Of a stretch of DNA of 64,000 nucleotides, positions 1 through 10,729 are shown piece by piece; position 1 is the first letter of the stretch, and every line of letters starts with the position of its first letter. Below the pieces are notes generated by a model that saw only the letters and a list, made by a program, of their open reading frames with translations, had not been told where the DNA came from and did no database searches. This stretch comes from Burkholderia stabilis. Lineage in GTDB: Bacteria; Pseudomonadota; Gammaproteobacteria; Burkholderiales; Burkholderiaceae. The DNA is taken from contig NZ_CP016442.1 in assembly GCF_001742165.1 (NCBI RefSeq), positions 2,294,001 to 2,358,000 of the forward strand. Reading direction: 5' to 3'. Position numbers and translations under genes: made by a program.

Positions 1-284
1 CCGCGGTCAGCATGACGCAGCAGCAGGCCATCCTGGGGGCGTTCGCCATCGGCGTGCCGGCGGTGCTGATGTCCGGCTTTGCGACGCCTGTGGAAAACAT
101 GCCCGTCGTCCTGCAATGGCTGGCCCAGGCCATTCCGCTGACCCACTTCCTCATCATCGTCGAAGGCAGCTTTCTCAAGGCCATGCCGCCCGGTGACATT
201 CTCGCCAGCCTGTGGCCGCTGGCGGTCATCGCCCTGGCCACGCTGACGATGGCCACCGTATTCGTCCGAGGACGCCTGCAATGA
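1..284 (+). CDS. ABC-2 type exporter permease, C-terminal end (partial)
   Basis: The frame is open from the left edge (first full codon at base 3), so only about the last 93 residues are present. They are hydrophobic, with a GFATPVENMP stretch followed by membrane segments and a short basic tail. This matches the end of inner-membrane ABC-2 permeases of the YhhJ/YbhS type, which work with an ATPase, an HlyD-type adaptor and an outer-membrane factor. The stop overlaps the start of the next gene as ATGA, so the two are translationally coupled and form an export system. The substrate cannot be read from this fragment. ATPase and adaptor genes are presumably left of the window. Confidence 0.8.
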   Translation, partial: AVSMTQQQAILGAFAIGVPAVLMSGFATPVENMPVVLQWLAQAIPLTHFLIIVEGSFLKAMPPGDILASLWPLAVIALATLTMATVFVRGRLQ

Positions 285-1592
285 AATCCAAGCCCCGCAC
301 TCCCTTTCTTCGCGCAACCGTCACCGGCCTGACCCCTGGGCGCGCGCGTCCGCTCGCGCTGGCCCTGTCCTGCGTGCTGCTGACTGCCTGCGCAAGCGTG
401 GGCCCCGACTACCGCGAGCCGCCGCCGGTCGACGTCGGCAGCGGCTGGAGCTTGCCGTTGGCAAGCGAATCCCAGTCCGCAGACTTGAGCCAATGGTGGT
501 CTGCACTGGACGATCCCATCCTCGATCGCCTGATGGCCACGGCGCTGGCACAGAACCTGGATCTGCGCCAGGCTGCGGCACGCATCGATGAGGCACGCGC
601 CCTGCGCGATCGTGTGGCCGGCGAGGCATTGCCCACCGCCGCCGCTGGCGCGAGCGTCAACCGGCGCCGTCAAAGCGAGAACGGCCCCTTGCCCGTAGGC
701 TCGATCCCCGGCCTTGACGCCACGCAGACCATCTACGACGCGGGCTTCGACGCGGCCTGGGAGGCCGACTTGTTCGGGGCCAAGCGGCGCGCCCTGGAAG
801 GCGCCAACGCCCGCCTGCAGGCGACCGAAGCCGAGGCACAGGGCATACGCATGCGCATCGTGGCCGAGGTCGCGCGCACCTGGTTCACCGCCGTCGGCGC
901 CCGCTACGAGTTGCACGCACAACAGGCCACGCTGGATACGCTGCAGCAGACTTGGGAATTGGTGCGCCTTCGGCATGCGCTGGGCGACGCGTCGACCGCC
1001 GACGTGGAGGCGGCGTACGCCCAATGGACAGCAGTCAACGCGCTCATCCCGGATATCCAGGCGCGCCAGCGCGCCGCGGTACTCAGCCTGGGCGTGCTGC
1101 TGGGCGCACCGCCGGAGCGGGAGCTGGCACTGCTGGATGGCCCCTTGACGCCGAGCACGCTGCGGGCGCTGCCGGTGGGCGAGCGTGCCGACATGCTGCG
1201 CCGGCGCCCTGACGTACTGGCTGCGGAACGTCGCCTGGCGGCGAGTTCTGCCGACATCGGCGTGGCCACGGCCGAGTTGTTCCCCAAACTCTCCATTGGT
1301 GTCGGCGGCGGGTTCCAAGCGCTCAGTACGGGCGATTGGTTCGATGCATCCAGTTCGCGTTTTTCCATCCTGCCGCTGATTTCCTGGCGCCTGTTCGACG
1401 GCGGCCGCGTGCGCGCCGAGATTCGGGCGCGCGAGGCGGGGCAGCGGCAGGCCGCGCTGGCCTACGAGCAGGCCGTGCTGGCGGCGCTGGGCGACGCCGA
1501 ACGCGCGCTGGGCGACTACCACGGCGGGCTGGACACACTGGAACGCCGTGGCATGGCACTGGATGCCGCGCGCACAAGCTACGGCCACGCCA
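281..1592 (+). pseudogene. NodT-family outer-membrane efflux lipoprotein, 5' part, split by IS21
   Basis: Starts at ATG 281 (ATGA overlap with the permease). The N-terminus is basic, then hydrophobic, then a lipobox with LLTAC followed by ASVGPDY, the usual start of mature NodT-type outer-membrane factors. Long Ala/Arg/Gln-rich helical repeats follow, as expected for a TolC-like trimeric channel. The frame is cut at base 1592 by an IS21-family element; the interrupted product ends within the IS at 1648. Joining base 1592 to 4209 (removing the IS and one 7-bp duplication) gives one uninterrupted 512-residue protein, a normal length for the family. A channel lacking its last ~75 residues is unlikely to work. 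Confidence 0.9.
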
Positions 1593-1790
1593 TGTCACGG
1601 GGCGGCGCTATGGAGCCAATGCGGGGTCGGCATAAGGGCGCCACTTGAGGGGCGGCACATAGGCGCCAGTCCAAGGGCGGCGTAATGGCGCCACGTTAGG
1701 GGCGGCGCATAGGCGCCAGCAGCATCAGGGCGAGAACGCGGTTCGAACTTTCCGAGTCGGTACGCTCCGTTCTTTTTGAACGGAGCGTCC

Positions 1791-3323
1791 ATGGCCAACA
1801 GGAGGTTCGAATTGTTTGAATACCGCCAAGTCCTTGTCCGCATGCGGCAAGGCGATTCTGACCGCGACATCGCGCGCGGCGGTTTGATGGGGCGCAAGAA
1901 GCTGACGACCGTGCGCCGCGAGGCTGAAGCGCGTAGTTGGCTGGATCCGGTGCAGCCGCTGCCGGACGACGCTACGATCGCGGGTGTCTTCGGGCGCACG
2001 CCGCACCTGCCGCACACCTGTGTGTCGACGGTTGAGCCATATCGCGAACAGGTCCGCGAATGGCTTGCCGCCGGCGTTCAGGGCACCACGATCCATGCCG
2101 CCCTTCAACGCAATCATGGCTACGCCGGCAGCTATTGTGCCGTGAAGCGCATGCTGCGCCATCTGGCTGCCGAGCGCAGCGTGGCCACCACAACGATCCT
2201 CGACTTCGCACCGGCCGACGCCGCGCAGGTCGACTTCGGCGCGGGACCCGTGCTGACGGTCGAGGGCATTGCGGTCCGGACGTGGATCTTCGTGATGACG
2301 TTGTGCTGGTCGCGCCACCAGTATGCCGAGATCGTGCTGGACCAGACCGTCGAGACGTGGCTCGCCAGCCACCGGCGCGCCTTCGAATGGTTCGGCGGCT
2401 GTCCCGACCGGGTCATCATCGATAACGCGAAGTGCGCGATCATCCGGGCGTGTCGATACGAGCCGGCGGTGCAACGCTCGTACGCCGCGCTTGCCGAGGG
2501 ATATGGATTCCGGATCGACGCCTGTCCGCCGCACGATCCCCAGAAGAAGGGCGTCGTCGAATCGGGCGTCAAATACGTCAAGAAGTCCTTCGTGCCGCTG
2601 CGCGAGTTCCGGGATCTGGCCGACGCCAACCGGCAACTGCGCGAATGGGTGATGCAGCAGGCCGGCACTCGTATCCACGGCACCGTCCACGAACGGCCGC
2701 TGACGCGCTTCGGCGTCGAGCGCCCGTTGCTCGCTGCATTGCCGGACGTGCCGCCGGTACTGTCGGTCTGGAAGGAGGTGGCGGTCCATCGCGACGGCCA
2801 CGTCGTCTACAAGCACGCGCTGTACTCTGCACCGTTCACGCTCGTCGGCAAGTCGCTCTGGCTGAAGGCGACCGATACGGTCATCCAGCTGTTCCATCGG
2901 CATGAACTCGTCGCAACCCATCCGCGGCAGCGGGCCGGCGGTCGCCACACGGTGCGAGATCACCAGCCGCCCGAAGCGCAGGCCTGGCTCGAGCACGATC
3001 CGCAGTGGTGTCTGGCGCGCGCGAAGGAGATCGGGCCGTCGTGCCACGGCGTGATCCTCGCGCTGTTCAACGACAAGGTGCTCGTCAACCTGCGCGGCGC
3101 GCAGGGGATCATCCGGCTGCGACAGAAAGTCGGCGATCAGAGGCTGGAAGCAGCCTGCGAGCGTGCGCTCGCGTTCAGCAGCGCGAAGTACAGCACCATC
3201 AAGGGCATCCTCGACAAAGGCCTGGACAGCGAACCGGTGCCGCGTCCCGCGTCGGCCCCGACTGGCGCTTACCAGAACGGCGGCCGCTTCGGCCGTGATC
3301 TCCAATCCCTGCTGATCCACTGA
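1791..3323 (+). CDS. istA: IS21-family transposase IstA
   Basis: A 510-residue DDE transposase. An N-terminal helix-turn-helix region precedes an integrase-like core with the acidic triad at about D148 (QVDFG), D211 (IIDNAK) and E257 (GVVESG). A C-terminal domain follows. ATG 1791 is chosen because GGAG lies 5 nt upstream; an in-frame TTG at 1776 would add five residues. istB follows after 4 nt. IstA performs strand transfer with the IstB ATPase. Identified from conserved motifs, not from a search. Confidence 0.93.
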   Translation: MANRRFELFEYRQVLVRMRQGDSDRDIARGGLMGRKKLTTVRREAEARSWLDPVQPLPDDATIAGVFGRTPHLPHTCVSTVEPYREQVREWLAAGVQGTTIHAALQRNHGYAGSYCAVKRMLRHLAAERSVATTTILDFAPADAAQVDFGAGPVLTVEGIAVRTWIFVMTLCWSRHQYAEIVLDQTVETWLASHRRAFEWFGGCPDRVIIDNAKCAIIRACRYEPAVQRSYAALAEGYGFRIDACPPHDPQKKGVVESGVKYVKKSFVPLREFRDLADANRQLREWVMQQAGTRIHGTVHERPLTRFGVERPLLAALPDVPPVLSVWKEVAVHRDGHVVYKHALYSAPFTLVGKSLWLKATDTVIQLFHRHELVATHPRQRAGGRHTVRDHQPPEAQAWLEHDPQWCLARAKEIGPSCHGVILALFNDKVLVNLRGAQGIIRLRQKVGDQRLEAACERALAFSSAKYSTIKGILDKGLDSEPVPRPASAPTGAYQNGGRFGRDLQSLLIH

Positions 3324-3327
3324 CACC

Positions 3328-4116
3328 ATGAACCCGAGTCCCGAATTGAATTCCATCCTCAAACAGCTGCGCCTGTCCGGCATCCTCGACTCGCTTGAGC
3401 AGCGCAACCGTCAGGCGATCGACGGGCAGCTCGCCTATACCGAGTTCCTTGCCATGCTGCTGCACGACGAGGTTGCCCGTCGCGAACACAAGAAGCTCGG
3501 CACCCGTCTGCTGCGCGCCGGCTTCGCGATGGGCAAGACGCTCGAGACGTTCGACTTCGACCGGCTGCCTACGTTGAACCGCTCACACGTTCATGATCTC
3601 GCGACAGGCCGGTATCTCGACGAGAAGGTCGCGATCCTGATCGCCGGTCCAACCGGCACCGGCAAAAGCCACTTGGCCCAGGCGCTGGGCCACTGCGCCG
3701 CCCGCCAAGGCCGCGATGTGCTGTTCATCTCGCAGACCGAGCTGCTCAAGCGATTGAACGCCGCGCGCGCCACCGGCGCCTATGACCGCAAGTTCCAGCA
3801 GTACGCCCGGGTGCCGCTGCTGATCGTCGATGACTTCGCGCTCAAACCGCTACGTACCCCGCAGGACGAGGACTTCCACGATCTCGTCGCGGCCCGCTAC
3901 GAGCACGCGGCGACCATCCTGACGTCGAATCTCGACTTCGGTGAATGGGGCGCCGCGTTCCCCGACAACCGCATCCTCGGCACCGCCACACTCGACCGAC
4001 TACGCCACGGCGCCTACCGGCTCGTCCTCGAGGGCGACAGTTACCGCACCCCGAAACCGATGCCAGATCCCCCTCAAAATGCAGTTGCCAAAAACGGCAA
4101 AAAACCGCAACCTTGA
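3328..4116 (+). CDS. istB: IS21-family helper ATPase IstB
   Basis: A 262-residue AAA+ ATPase of the IstB/DnaC type. The Walker A motif GPTGTGKSH is near residues 107-115 and the Walker B LLIVDDF has its acidic pair near 168-169. A sensor-like TSNLDFGEWG follows near residue 200. IstB binds DNA and regulates target choice by IstA. It starts 4 nt after istA stops. Only 85 nt separate its stop from the right end of the element. Confidence 0.93.
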   Translation: MNPSPELNSILKQLRLSGILDSLEQRNRQAIDGQLAYTEFLAMLLHDEVARREHKKLGTRLLRAGFAMGKTLETFDFDRLPTLNRSHVHDLATGRYLDEKVAILIAGPTGTGKSHLAQALGHCAARQGRDVLFISQTELLKRLNAARATGAYDRKFQQYARVPLLIVDDFALKPLRTPQDEDFHDLVAARYEHAATILTSNLDFGEWGAAFPDNRILGTATLDRLRHGAYRLVLEGDSYRTPKPMPDPPQNAVAKNGKKPQP

Positions 4117-4208
4117 AACCGTTCGAATCCGCGTTTTACCCCCGGTTCTGCTGGCGCCATTACGCCGCCCATCCCCGGCTCCTTTACGCCGCCCCGCGAC
4201 ACACGCCA

Positions 4209-4435
4209 AGGCGCGCTACGCGGCGGGCGACATTGCACTGGTCGAACTGCTGGCCGCCCAGCGAAGCCTGCACGAGGCCGAAACCGCAGCGGCACGCGCG
4301 CATACCAACGCCGCCGTGCAATTGGTGGCGCTGTACAAGGCCCTTGGTGGCGGCTGGGACGTATCCACGGCGGCATCCAGCGCAACCCATCTGCTGCGGG
4401 GCACTGCCGCCCCCGTCGCGTTTTCAAGCCGCTGA
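4209..4435 (+). pseudogene. NodT-family outer-membrane efflux lipoprotein, 3' part
   Basis: Continuation of the gene begun at 281. After the second CACGCCA copy the frame reads KARYAAGDIALVELLAAQRS..., the amphipathic helix that ends NodT/TolC-family proteins, and stops at 4433-4435. The residue at the junction is a Lys codon built from base 1592 plus 4209-4210. No ribosome-binding site of its own is apparent, so this part is probably untranslated while the IS is present. Confidence 0.9.
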
Positions 4436-4454
4436 TTCAACACAGGAGACCGTC

Positions 4455-4658
4455 ATGCAAATCAACGTTGGAAATCTCGACCGCATTGTGCGCATCGTCA
4501 TCGGACTGATTTTGCTCAGTCTCCCATTGTGGCTGGACTCATCTTGGCGTTGGCTGGGACTCATTGGAATCATGCCGCTCCTCACCGGCCTGGCAGGCCG
4601 CTGTCCTGGCTATCGCCTGCTCGGCCTCAGCACTTGCCCGATGCGAAAACCCGAGTGA
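4455..4658 (+). CDS. DUF2892 (YgaP-like) small membrane protein
   Basis: A 67-residue protein with an AGGAG site 8 nt before ATG 4455. It begins with NVGNLDRIVRIVIGLIL, has two hydrophobic segments separated by WLDSSWRW, and ends with RCPGYRLLGLSTCP. That GR-CP-Y-LG-TC pattern is characteristic of the DUF2892 family, which includes the membrane part of YgaP and stand-alone inner-membrane proteins. The two conserved cysteines near the C-terminus could bind metal or sulfur; that is inference. It lies 20 nt after the efflux gene and 7 nt before the metallo-hydrolase gene. Confidence 0.85.
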   Translation: MQINVGNLDRIVRIVIGLILLSLPLWLDSSWRWLGLIGIMPLLTGLAGRCPGYRLLGLSTCPMRKPE

Positions 4659-4665
4659 ACGCCCT

Positions 4666-6075
4666 ATGAAACTCAGTTTTTTGGGCGCAGCCCGAGAAGT
4701 CACCGGATCGTGCTTCCTGGTCGAAGCGGCTAATGTCCGCTTCCTGGTCGATTGCGGCATGGTTCAAGGTGGGCGTGTAGCAGCAGCACGCAACTACGAG
4801 CCGTTTGCGTTCGACCCGGCGTCCATTGACTTCGTCCTGCTGACCCACGCCCACATCGACCATAGCGGGCTATTGCCCAAACTGACGCGCGCCGGGTTCA
4901 AGGGGCCCATCTACGCCACGCCAGCGACGGTTGATCTGCTCGGGGTGATGCTGCCCGATAGCGCTCACATCCAGGAAAGCGATGCCAAGCGGGTTGCCAA
5001 GCGGTTCAAAGAGAAGACCGTGCCGCCACCCCTGTATACCCTGCAGGATACACACGAATGCCTGCAGCAGGTACGCGGCATCGAATACGACCGGGAGTTC
5101 GCACCCCGCGTCGGGGTGCGCGCCCGCTTTCGTGATGCCGGCCACATCCTCGGCTCGGCCATCGTGGAAGTGTGGATTACCGAGTACGGTTACCCCACGA
5201 AGATCGTGTTCAGCGGCGATTTGGGCCAGCCGGGACGCCCCATCCTGCGCGACCCGACACCCATCGAGGACGCGGACATCCTCGTCATCGAGTCCACCTA
5301 CGGCGACCGCCGGCACAAGGATTTTTCGGCGACCGAAGCGGACATGATCGGCATCGTCGAGAAAACCCTGTTCGAGCGCGGCGGCAATGTCATCGTTCCG
5401 GCCTTTGCGGTCGGCCGAACCCAGGAGGTGCTCTACCACCTACATCGTCTCACCTGCGAAGGGCGTCTGCAGCGTCCAATGGTGTTTGTCGATTCGCCGA
5501 TGGCCACCGAGGCCACACGCATCACGCGTGAGCATCTCGAATTGTTCGACGAACAGGCGAAGCGGTTGGCCGGATGGCATGCGCGCGGCGAGAACCTCCC
5601 GTATCTGGATTTCACCGCGAGCGCTGAGGAGTCCATGGCGCTGAACCGGATTCGCTCCGGGGCCATCATTATTTCTGCCAGCGGCATGTGCGATGCGGGG
5701 CGTATCCGGCACCACCTGCGCCACAACTTGCCACGCCGCGAATGCAGCATCTTGTTTCCCGGTTTCCAGGCGCAGGGGACGCTTGGCCGGCGCCTGATCG
5801 AGGGGGCCGAACGTGTACGCATCTTCGGTGAGGACATCCCGGTACGTGCGGCGATCCACAGCGTGGACGGCCTCTCGGCGCATGCCGACCAAAAGGCGCT
5901 GCTGGATTGGGCCCGTGCTTTCATTCAAGCACCGGCGCAAACCTTCGTGGTGCATGGGGAATCGTCGGCCGCGCAAGCCTTCGCTGAACTCTTGCAGCAG
6001 CAACTCGGCTGGCAGGTCACGGTGCCCGAGTATGGCCATGCGCTGCGCTGGCCGGACTTTCTGGCGCACGAGTGA
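4666..6075 (+). CDS. beta-CASP metallo-beta-lactamase-fold hydrolase (CPSF73-like)
   Basis: A 469-residue protein with a complete dinuclear zinc site: H61/H63/D65/H66 in THAHIDHSG, H160 in DAGHILGSA, D185 in FSGDLG and H406 in LSAHAD. The middle beta-CASP segment (about 200-370) has IVPAFAVGRTQEVLY and VDSPMA. The family includes RNA endo/exonucleases related to CPSF73/Ysh1, so RNA processing is the best guess; no substrate is proven. Probably cytosolic, since there is no signal peptide. It is intact, and its TGA overlaps the next ATG by one base (TGATG). It sits among envelope genes, which is an unusual setting for an RNase-like enzyme. Confidence 0.9.
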   Translation: MKLSFLGAAREVTGSCFLVEAANVRFLVDCGMVQGGRVAAARNYEPFAFDPASIDFVLLTHAHIDHSGLLPKLTRAGFKGPIYATPATVDLLGVMLPDSAHIQESDAKRVAKRFKEKTVPPPLYTLQDTHECLQQVRGIEYDREFAPRVGVRARFRDAGHILGSAIVEVWITEYGYPTKIVFSGDLGQPGRPILRDPTPIEDADILVIESTYGDRRHKDFSATEADMIGIVEKTLFERGGNVIVPAFAVGRTQEVLYHLHRLTCEGRLQRPMVFVDSPMATEATRITREHLELFDEQAKRLAGWHARGENLPYLDFTASAEESMALNRIRSGAIIISASGMCDAGRIRHHLRHNLPRRECSILFPGFQAQGTLGRRLIEGAERVRIFGEDIPVRAAIHSVDGLSAHADQKALLDWARAFIQAPAQTFVVHGESSAAQAFAELLQQQLGWQVTVPEYGHALRWPDFLAHE

Positions 6076-6941
6076 TGAAACCTGCAGAAGATCTCGCTGA
6101 ACGCCTGCGCGCCATCCGCGAGTCACCAACATACCGTCTTGCGTACGAAGACATCGAGCTGCTTGGCCAGGACGAACTGCGGCCGCTGCGACTACAACTC
6201 GAACTGCTCAAACCTGAGCGCATCCTGCACGAGCAAGGCATTCACTCGACGGTAGTGGTCTTCGGCAGCGCACGCGTGAGCGATGCCGAGACGGCAGAAG
6301 CCCGCCTTGGCGCGCTGGAGCGTCAGGCGCTCGTCACTCCGGAGAATGTCGGGCTGAGGCAAGAGCTTGCGCGAGCCAATCGCCGGGTCGAACAGGCACG
6401 TCACTACGAGCAAGCGAGGCGTTTCTCGGGCCTTATTTCGGCGCGTTTCCAGCAGCAAAACCGCCGTGATTTCGTCGTCGTCACCGGGGGTGGGCCCGGC
6501 ATCATGGAGGCCGCCAACCGCGGTGCTTTCGAGGTTGGCGCACGTTCGATTGGCCTCAACATCACGCTGCCCCACGAACAGGCACCCAACCCCTACATGT
6601 GCCCGGATTTGGCGTTCCGATTCCACTATTTCGCGCTGCGCAAGATGCACTTCTTGTTGCACGCCAAGGGCTTGGTGGCATTCCCGGGTGGCTATCGAAC
6701 GCTCGATGAGCTGTTCGAGGTGCTCACCTTGATCCAGACCGGAAAGATGCAGCGTATTCCGGTAGTGCTGGTCGGCCGTGCATTCTGGCATCGCGTAGTT
6801 GATTTCGATCTTCTGCTCGACGAAGGCTATGTCTCTCCATCCGATCTCGACTTGTTCACCTGCGTAGACAAAGCAGAGGAAATCGTCAGTGCCCTCGAAC
6901 GCTTTTACGTCACCAGGGCAGCAGGCGATGGGGCAACATGA
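6075..6941 (+). CDS. LOG/TIGR00730-type Rossmann-fold nucleotide hydrolase-like protein
   Basis: A 288-residue protein with the family's nucleotide-binding motif GGGPGIMEAANRGA near residues 138-151 and the second signature as PGGYRTLDELFE near residue 204. Canonical LOG phosphoribohydrolases read PGGxGTxxE; here the second Gly is Arg, so activity on cytokinin-type or AMP-type nucleotides is uncertain. The N-terminal ~70 residues are an extra helical region before the Rossmann domain. The start overlaps the hydrolase gene by one base, and its stop overlaps the LpxR-like start as ATGA. Such tight packing argues for one transcript. Confidence 0.85.
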   Translation: MKPAEDLAERLRAIRESPTYRLAYEDIELLGQDELRPLRLQLELLKPERILHEQGIHSTVVVFGSARVSDAETAEARLGALERQALVTPENVGLRQELARANRRVEQARHYEQARRFSGLISARFQQQNRRDFVVVTGGGPGIMEAANRGAFEVGARSIGLNITLPHEQAPNPYMCPDLAFRFHYFALRKMHFLLHAKGLVAFPGGYRTLDELFEVLTLIQTGKMQRIPVVLVGRAFWHRVVDFDLLLDEGYVSPSDLDLFTCVDKAEEIVSALERFYVTRAAGDGAT

Positions 6942-7003
6942 TTGGCATCGACGGGTATCGCTGGAGCCTGCGCGGCACCAAAGTGCAGCAGCCGATGCAG
7001 TGC
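6938..7003 (+). pseudogene. LpxR-like lipid A deacylase, 5' end, split by IS21
   Basis: ATG 6938 overlaps the preceding stop (ATGA). Only 22 codons precede the second IS21 element. Joined to 9101 after removing the IS and one GTGC copy, the frame runs MIGIDGYRWSLRG ... CVTLLIAGALFSPIS ..., giving a basic stretch and hydrophobic core that make a signal peptide. The reconstructed protein is 399 residues. The insertion therefore separates the true start from the rest of the signal sequence. Confidence 0.88.
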
Positions 7004-7051
7004 TGTCAGCAGCACGTTGAAAATGACCCAGCGGCAGCACATTGGATTTGA

Positions 7052-8925
<1,874 letters not shown>

Positions 8926-9100
8926 GTGATGATCAGCAACATCGTTTGACCCTGGGTCAGGCGAAACCGATGGCCAGCAACTGACGCTGACCCAGGGTCA
9001 CGCAACATGCTGGGCATCAACTTGGTGACCCAGGTGGGTCAAATCTAATGTGCTGCACAACGGCCCAAGTGGGTCACTTCTAAGTTGCTGTTGACAGTGC

Positions 9101-10234
9101 GTCACCTTGTTGATTGCGGGTGCATTGTTCAGCCCGATCTCTACTTTCGGTTCCGAAGTCTCGCTCTCTACAAATCCTTCCTCCTGCTCGCCAGAGCAAT
9201 CCCTGCGCTGGCGGGGCGGCACCCTGCGTCTGGAGAACGATTTGTTCACCGGCTCCGATCGCAACTACACCAACGGTGTCGCGCTAACAGCAGTCTCACG
9301 CGATCTGCAAGGCGGGCTCCGTCCGGAGTGCCTGCCCCAGCCGATTGGTTTGTACGCCCGCTTCATCGGCTGGGCTGATCCAGGCTTCTGGCACGAAGCC
9401 GGCGCCCACTCGTCGTCGCAAAACCTCGTTGTGCGCTTTGGCCAAGCCATGTACACGCCCGAGAACAAGACGCGCACCGATGTGATTCCAGATGACCGAC
9501 CGTACGCTGGTTTGCTCTACCTGGGTTTGGCGTGGAATCGCCGCATCCACCCACAAGCTGCCAGCTACGAAATGCTTGACGTGCGTGAGTTGACCCTGGG
9601 CGTGATCGGCCCCTGGTCGCTGGCCGAGCAATCTCAGGATCTGGTGCATCGCGCACGCGGCATTGAGCGCTTTCGCGGCTGGAACAACCAGTTGCGCAAC
9701 GAGCCGGCATTTCAGATGGCCATGGAGCGCAAGTTCAAGCCGTACACGGAGGGTGCCGTCCGTCCTGGATGGGGCAGCGACGTGATCGGCAGCTATGCCT
9801 TGCGGGTCGGAAACATCGAAACCGCCGCCAGTACCGGCGTGGAGTTTCGCGCGGGCTGGAACATACCGAACGACTTCGGCAGCTATCCGATCCGCCCTGG
9901 CGCGGAGAACCGCCCGCCCTCTGGTGTTGCCGATCTGCGCACGACAACGCCGCAATCGGTCCTGGCGCCCAAACCTGGGGCACATGTCTTCCTGAGCCTG
10001 GAGGGTAAAGCCGTCGCCTGGGACTTCTCACTCGACGGAAACATGTTCCGGCATAGCCATCATGTCAGCCGGCGGCCTTGGGTCGCGCAAGCAGCTCTCG
10101 GCATCAGTAGCCAATGGATCGTTGCTGGACGTGGCGTGCGGCTCGCCGTGATGCGCGTTTGGAGAACCCGCGAGTTCGACCAGCAGGCGGGCCATCACGC
10201 ATTCGGATCGATCGCGCTGAGTCTGGAATTTTGA
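9101..10234 (+). pseudogene. LpxR-like lipid A 3'-O-deacylase (DUF2219), main part
   Basis: Nearly all the mature domain of an outer-membrane LpxR-family protein. The mature start has LENDLFTGSDRNYTNG, matching the Asn-Asp catalytic region and YTNG motif of LpxR. A PDDRPYAGLLYLG segment follows, and then alternating strands of a beta-barrel to a C-terminal Phe (LSLEF). Known LpxR removes the 3'-acyloxyacyl group of lipid A. The 5' end lies at 6938-7003 across the IS. A TTG at 9107 could restart translation inside the signal peptide, so residual expression is possible but doubtful. Confidence 0.85.
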
Positions 10235-10282
10235 GGACACCTGCAACCATTCGTTAGACCCAAAGCATTCGTCACAACATCA

Positions 10283-10397
10283 ATGGAGAAATTCGTGAAC
10301 CAGCCCCTGAAACCCAGATCGTTCTTCACCGTCTCGCTGTCCGTGCTCTTGGCAAACTTCGCCACGGCACTCGGTGCGCAGTCCGTAGAGGCGGCAA
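10283..10397 (+). pseudogene. c'-type cytochrome, signal-peptide part, split by an IS407-type element
   Basis: ATG 10283 begins a basic/hydrophobic leader (KPRSFFTVSLSVLLANFATALGA) with an AxA-type cleavage region after it. An alternative GTG lies at 10295. The frame is cut at 10397 by an IS3-family element. Removing the IS and one GCAA copy joins base 10397 to 11636 through a Lys codon. The resulting 157-residue periplasmic protein has haem motif CLACH near its C-terminus. Confidence 0.82.
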
Positions 10398-10465
10398 TGA
10401 CCTGCTCCCCGTAAACCGGGCCAGTCGGAATCTAGTAAAGTCCGTTTTCGGAGAGGAAGACGGAC

Positions 10466-10729
10466 ATGAAGAAGCGCTTTTCGGAAGAACAGATCATCGG
10501 CTTCCTGAAGGAAGCGGAGGCGGGCCTGCCGGTGAAGGAGCTGTGCAGGAAGCATGGGTTCAGTGACGCCTCGTTCTACACGTGGCGCGCGAAGTTCGGC
10601 GGCATGGAGGTGTCGGAAGCCCGTCGGCTCAAGGAGCTGGAAGCCGAGAACGCGAGGCTGAAGAAGCTGCTGGCCGAGGCGATGCTCGATATGGAAGCCC
10701 TGAAGGTGGTCGTGAAGGGAAAGCCCTGA
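10466..10729 (+). CDS. IS407-type transposase OrfA
   Basis: An 87-residue protein. The N-terminal helix-turn-helix KKRFSEEQIIGFLKEAE...VKELCRKHGFSDASFYTW is the IS3-family OrfA DNA-binding domain. A leucine-zipper-like helix (about 45-80) follows, used for multimerisation. Near its end, G GGA AAG (10717-10723) is a slippery heptamer in the correct phase for a -1 shift into orfB. Start ATG 10466 follows GGAGAGGAAG. Confidence 0.93.
   Translation: MKKRFSEEQIIGFLKEAEAGLPVKELCRKHGFSDASFYTWRAKFGGMEVSEARRLKELEAENARLKKLLAEAMLDMEALKVVVKGKP

Larger units (their letters stand above)
1593..4201 (+). mobile_element. IS21-family insertion sequence inside the efflux lipoprotein gene
   Basis: A 2,609-bp element with istA and istB. 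The left end reads TGTCACGGGGCGGCG and the right end, reverse-complemented, TGTCGCGGGGCGGCG. Further copies of a GGGGCGGCG/GGCGCCA motif follow internally at both ends (1601-1720; 4150-4196), the multiple terminal repeats typical of IS21. It is flanked by a 7-bp direct repeat CACGCCA (1586-1592 and 4202-4208), within the 4-8 bp duplication range of this family. Both ends and both genes are intact, so the element could still be active. It lies in the same direction as its host operon. Confidence 0.93.

Noticed and set aside
1..4435. DNA between 1593 and 4201 as part of the efflux operon
   Set aside because: Terminal repeats and the 7-bp duplication show it is an inserted IS21, not operon genes.
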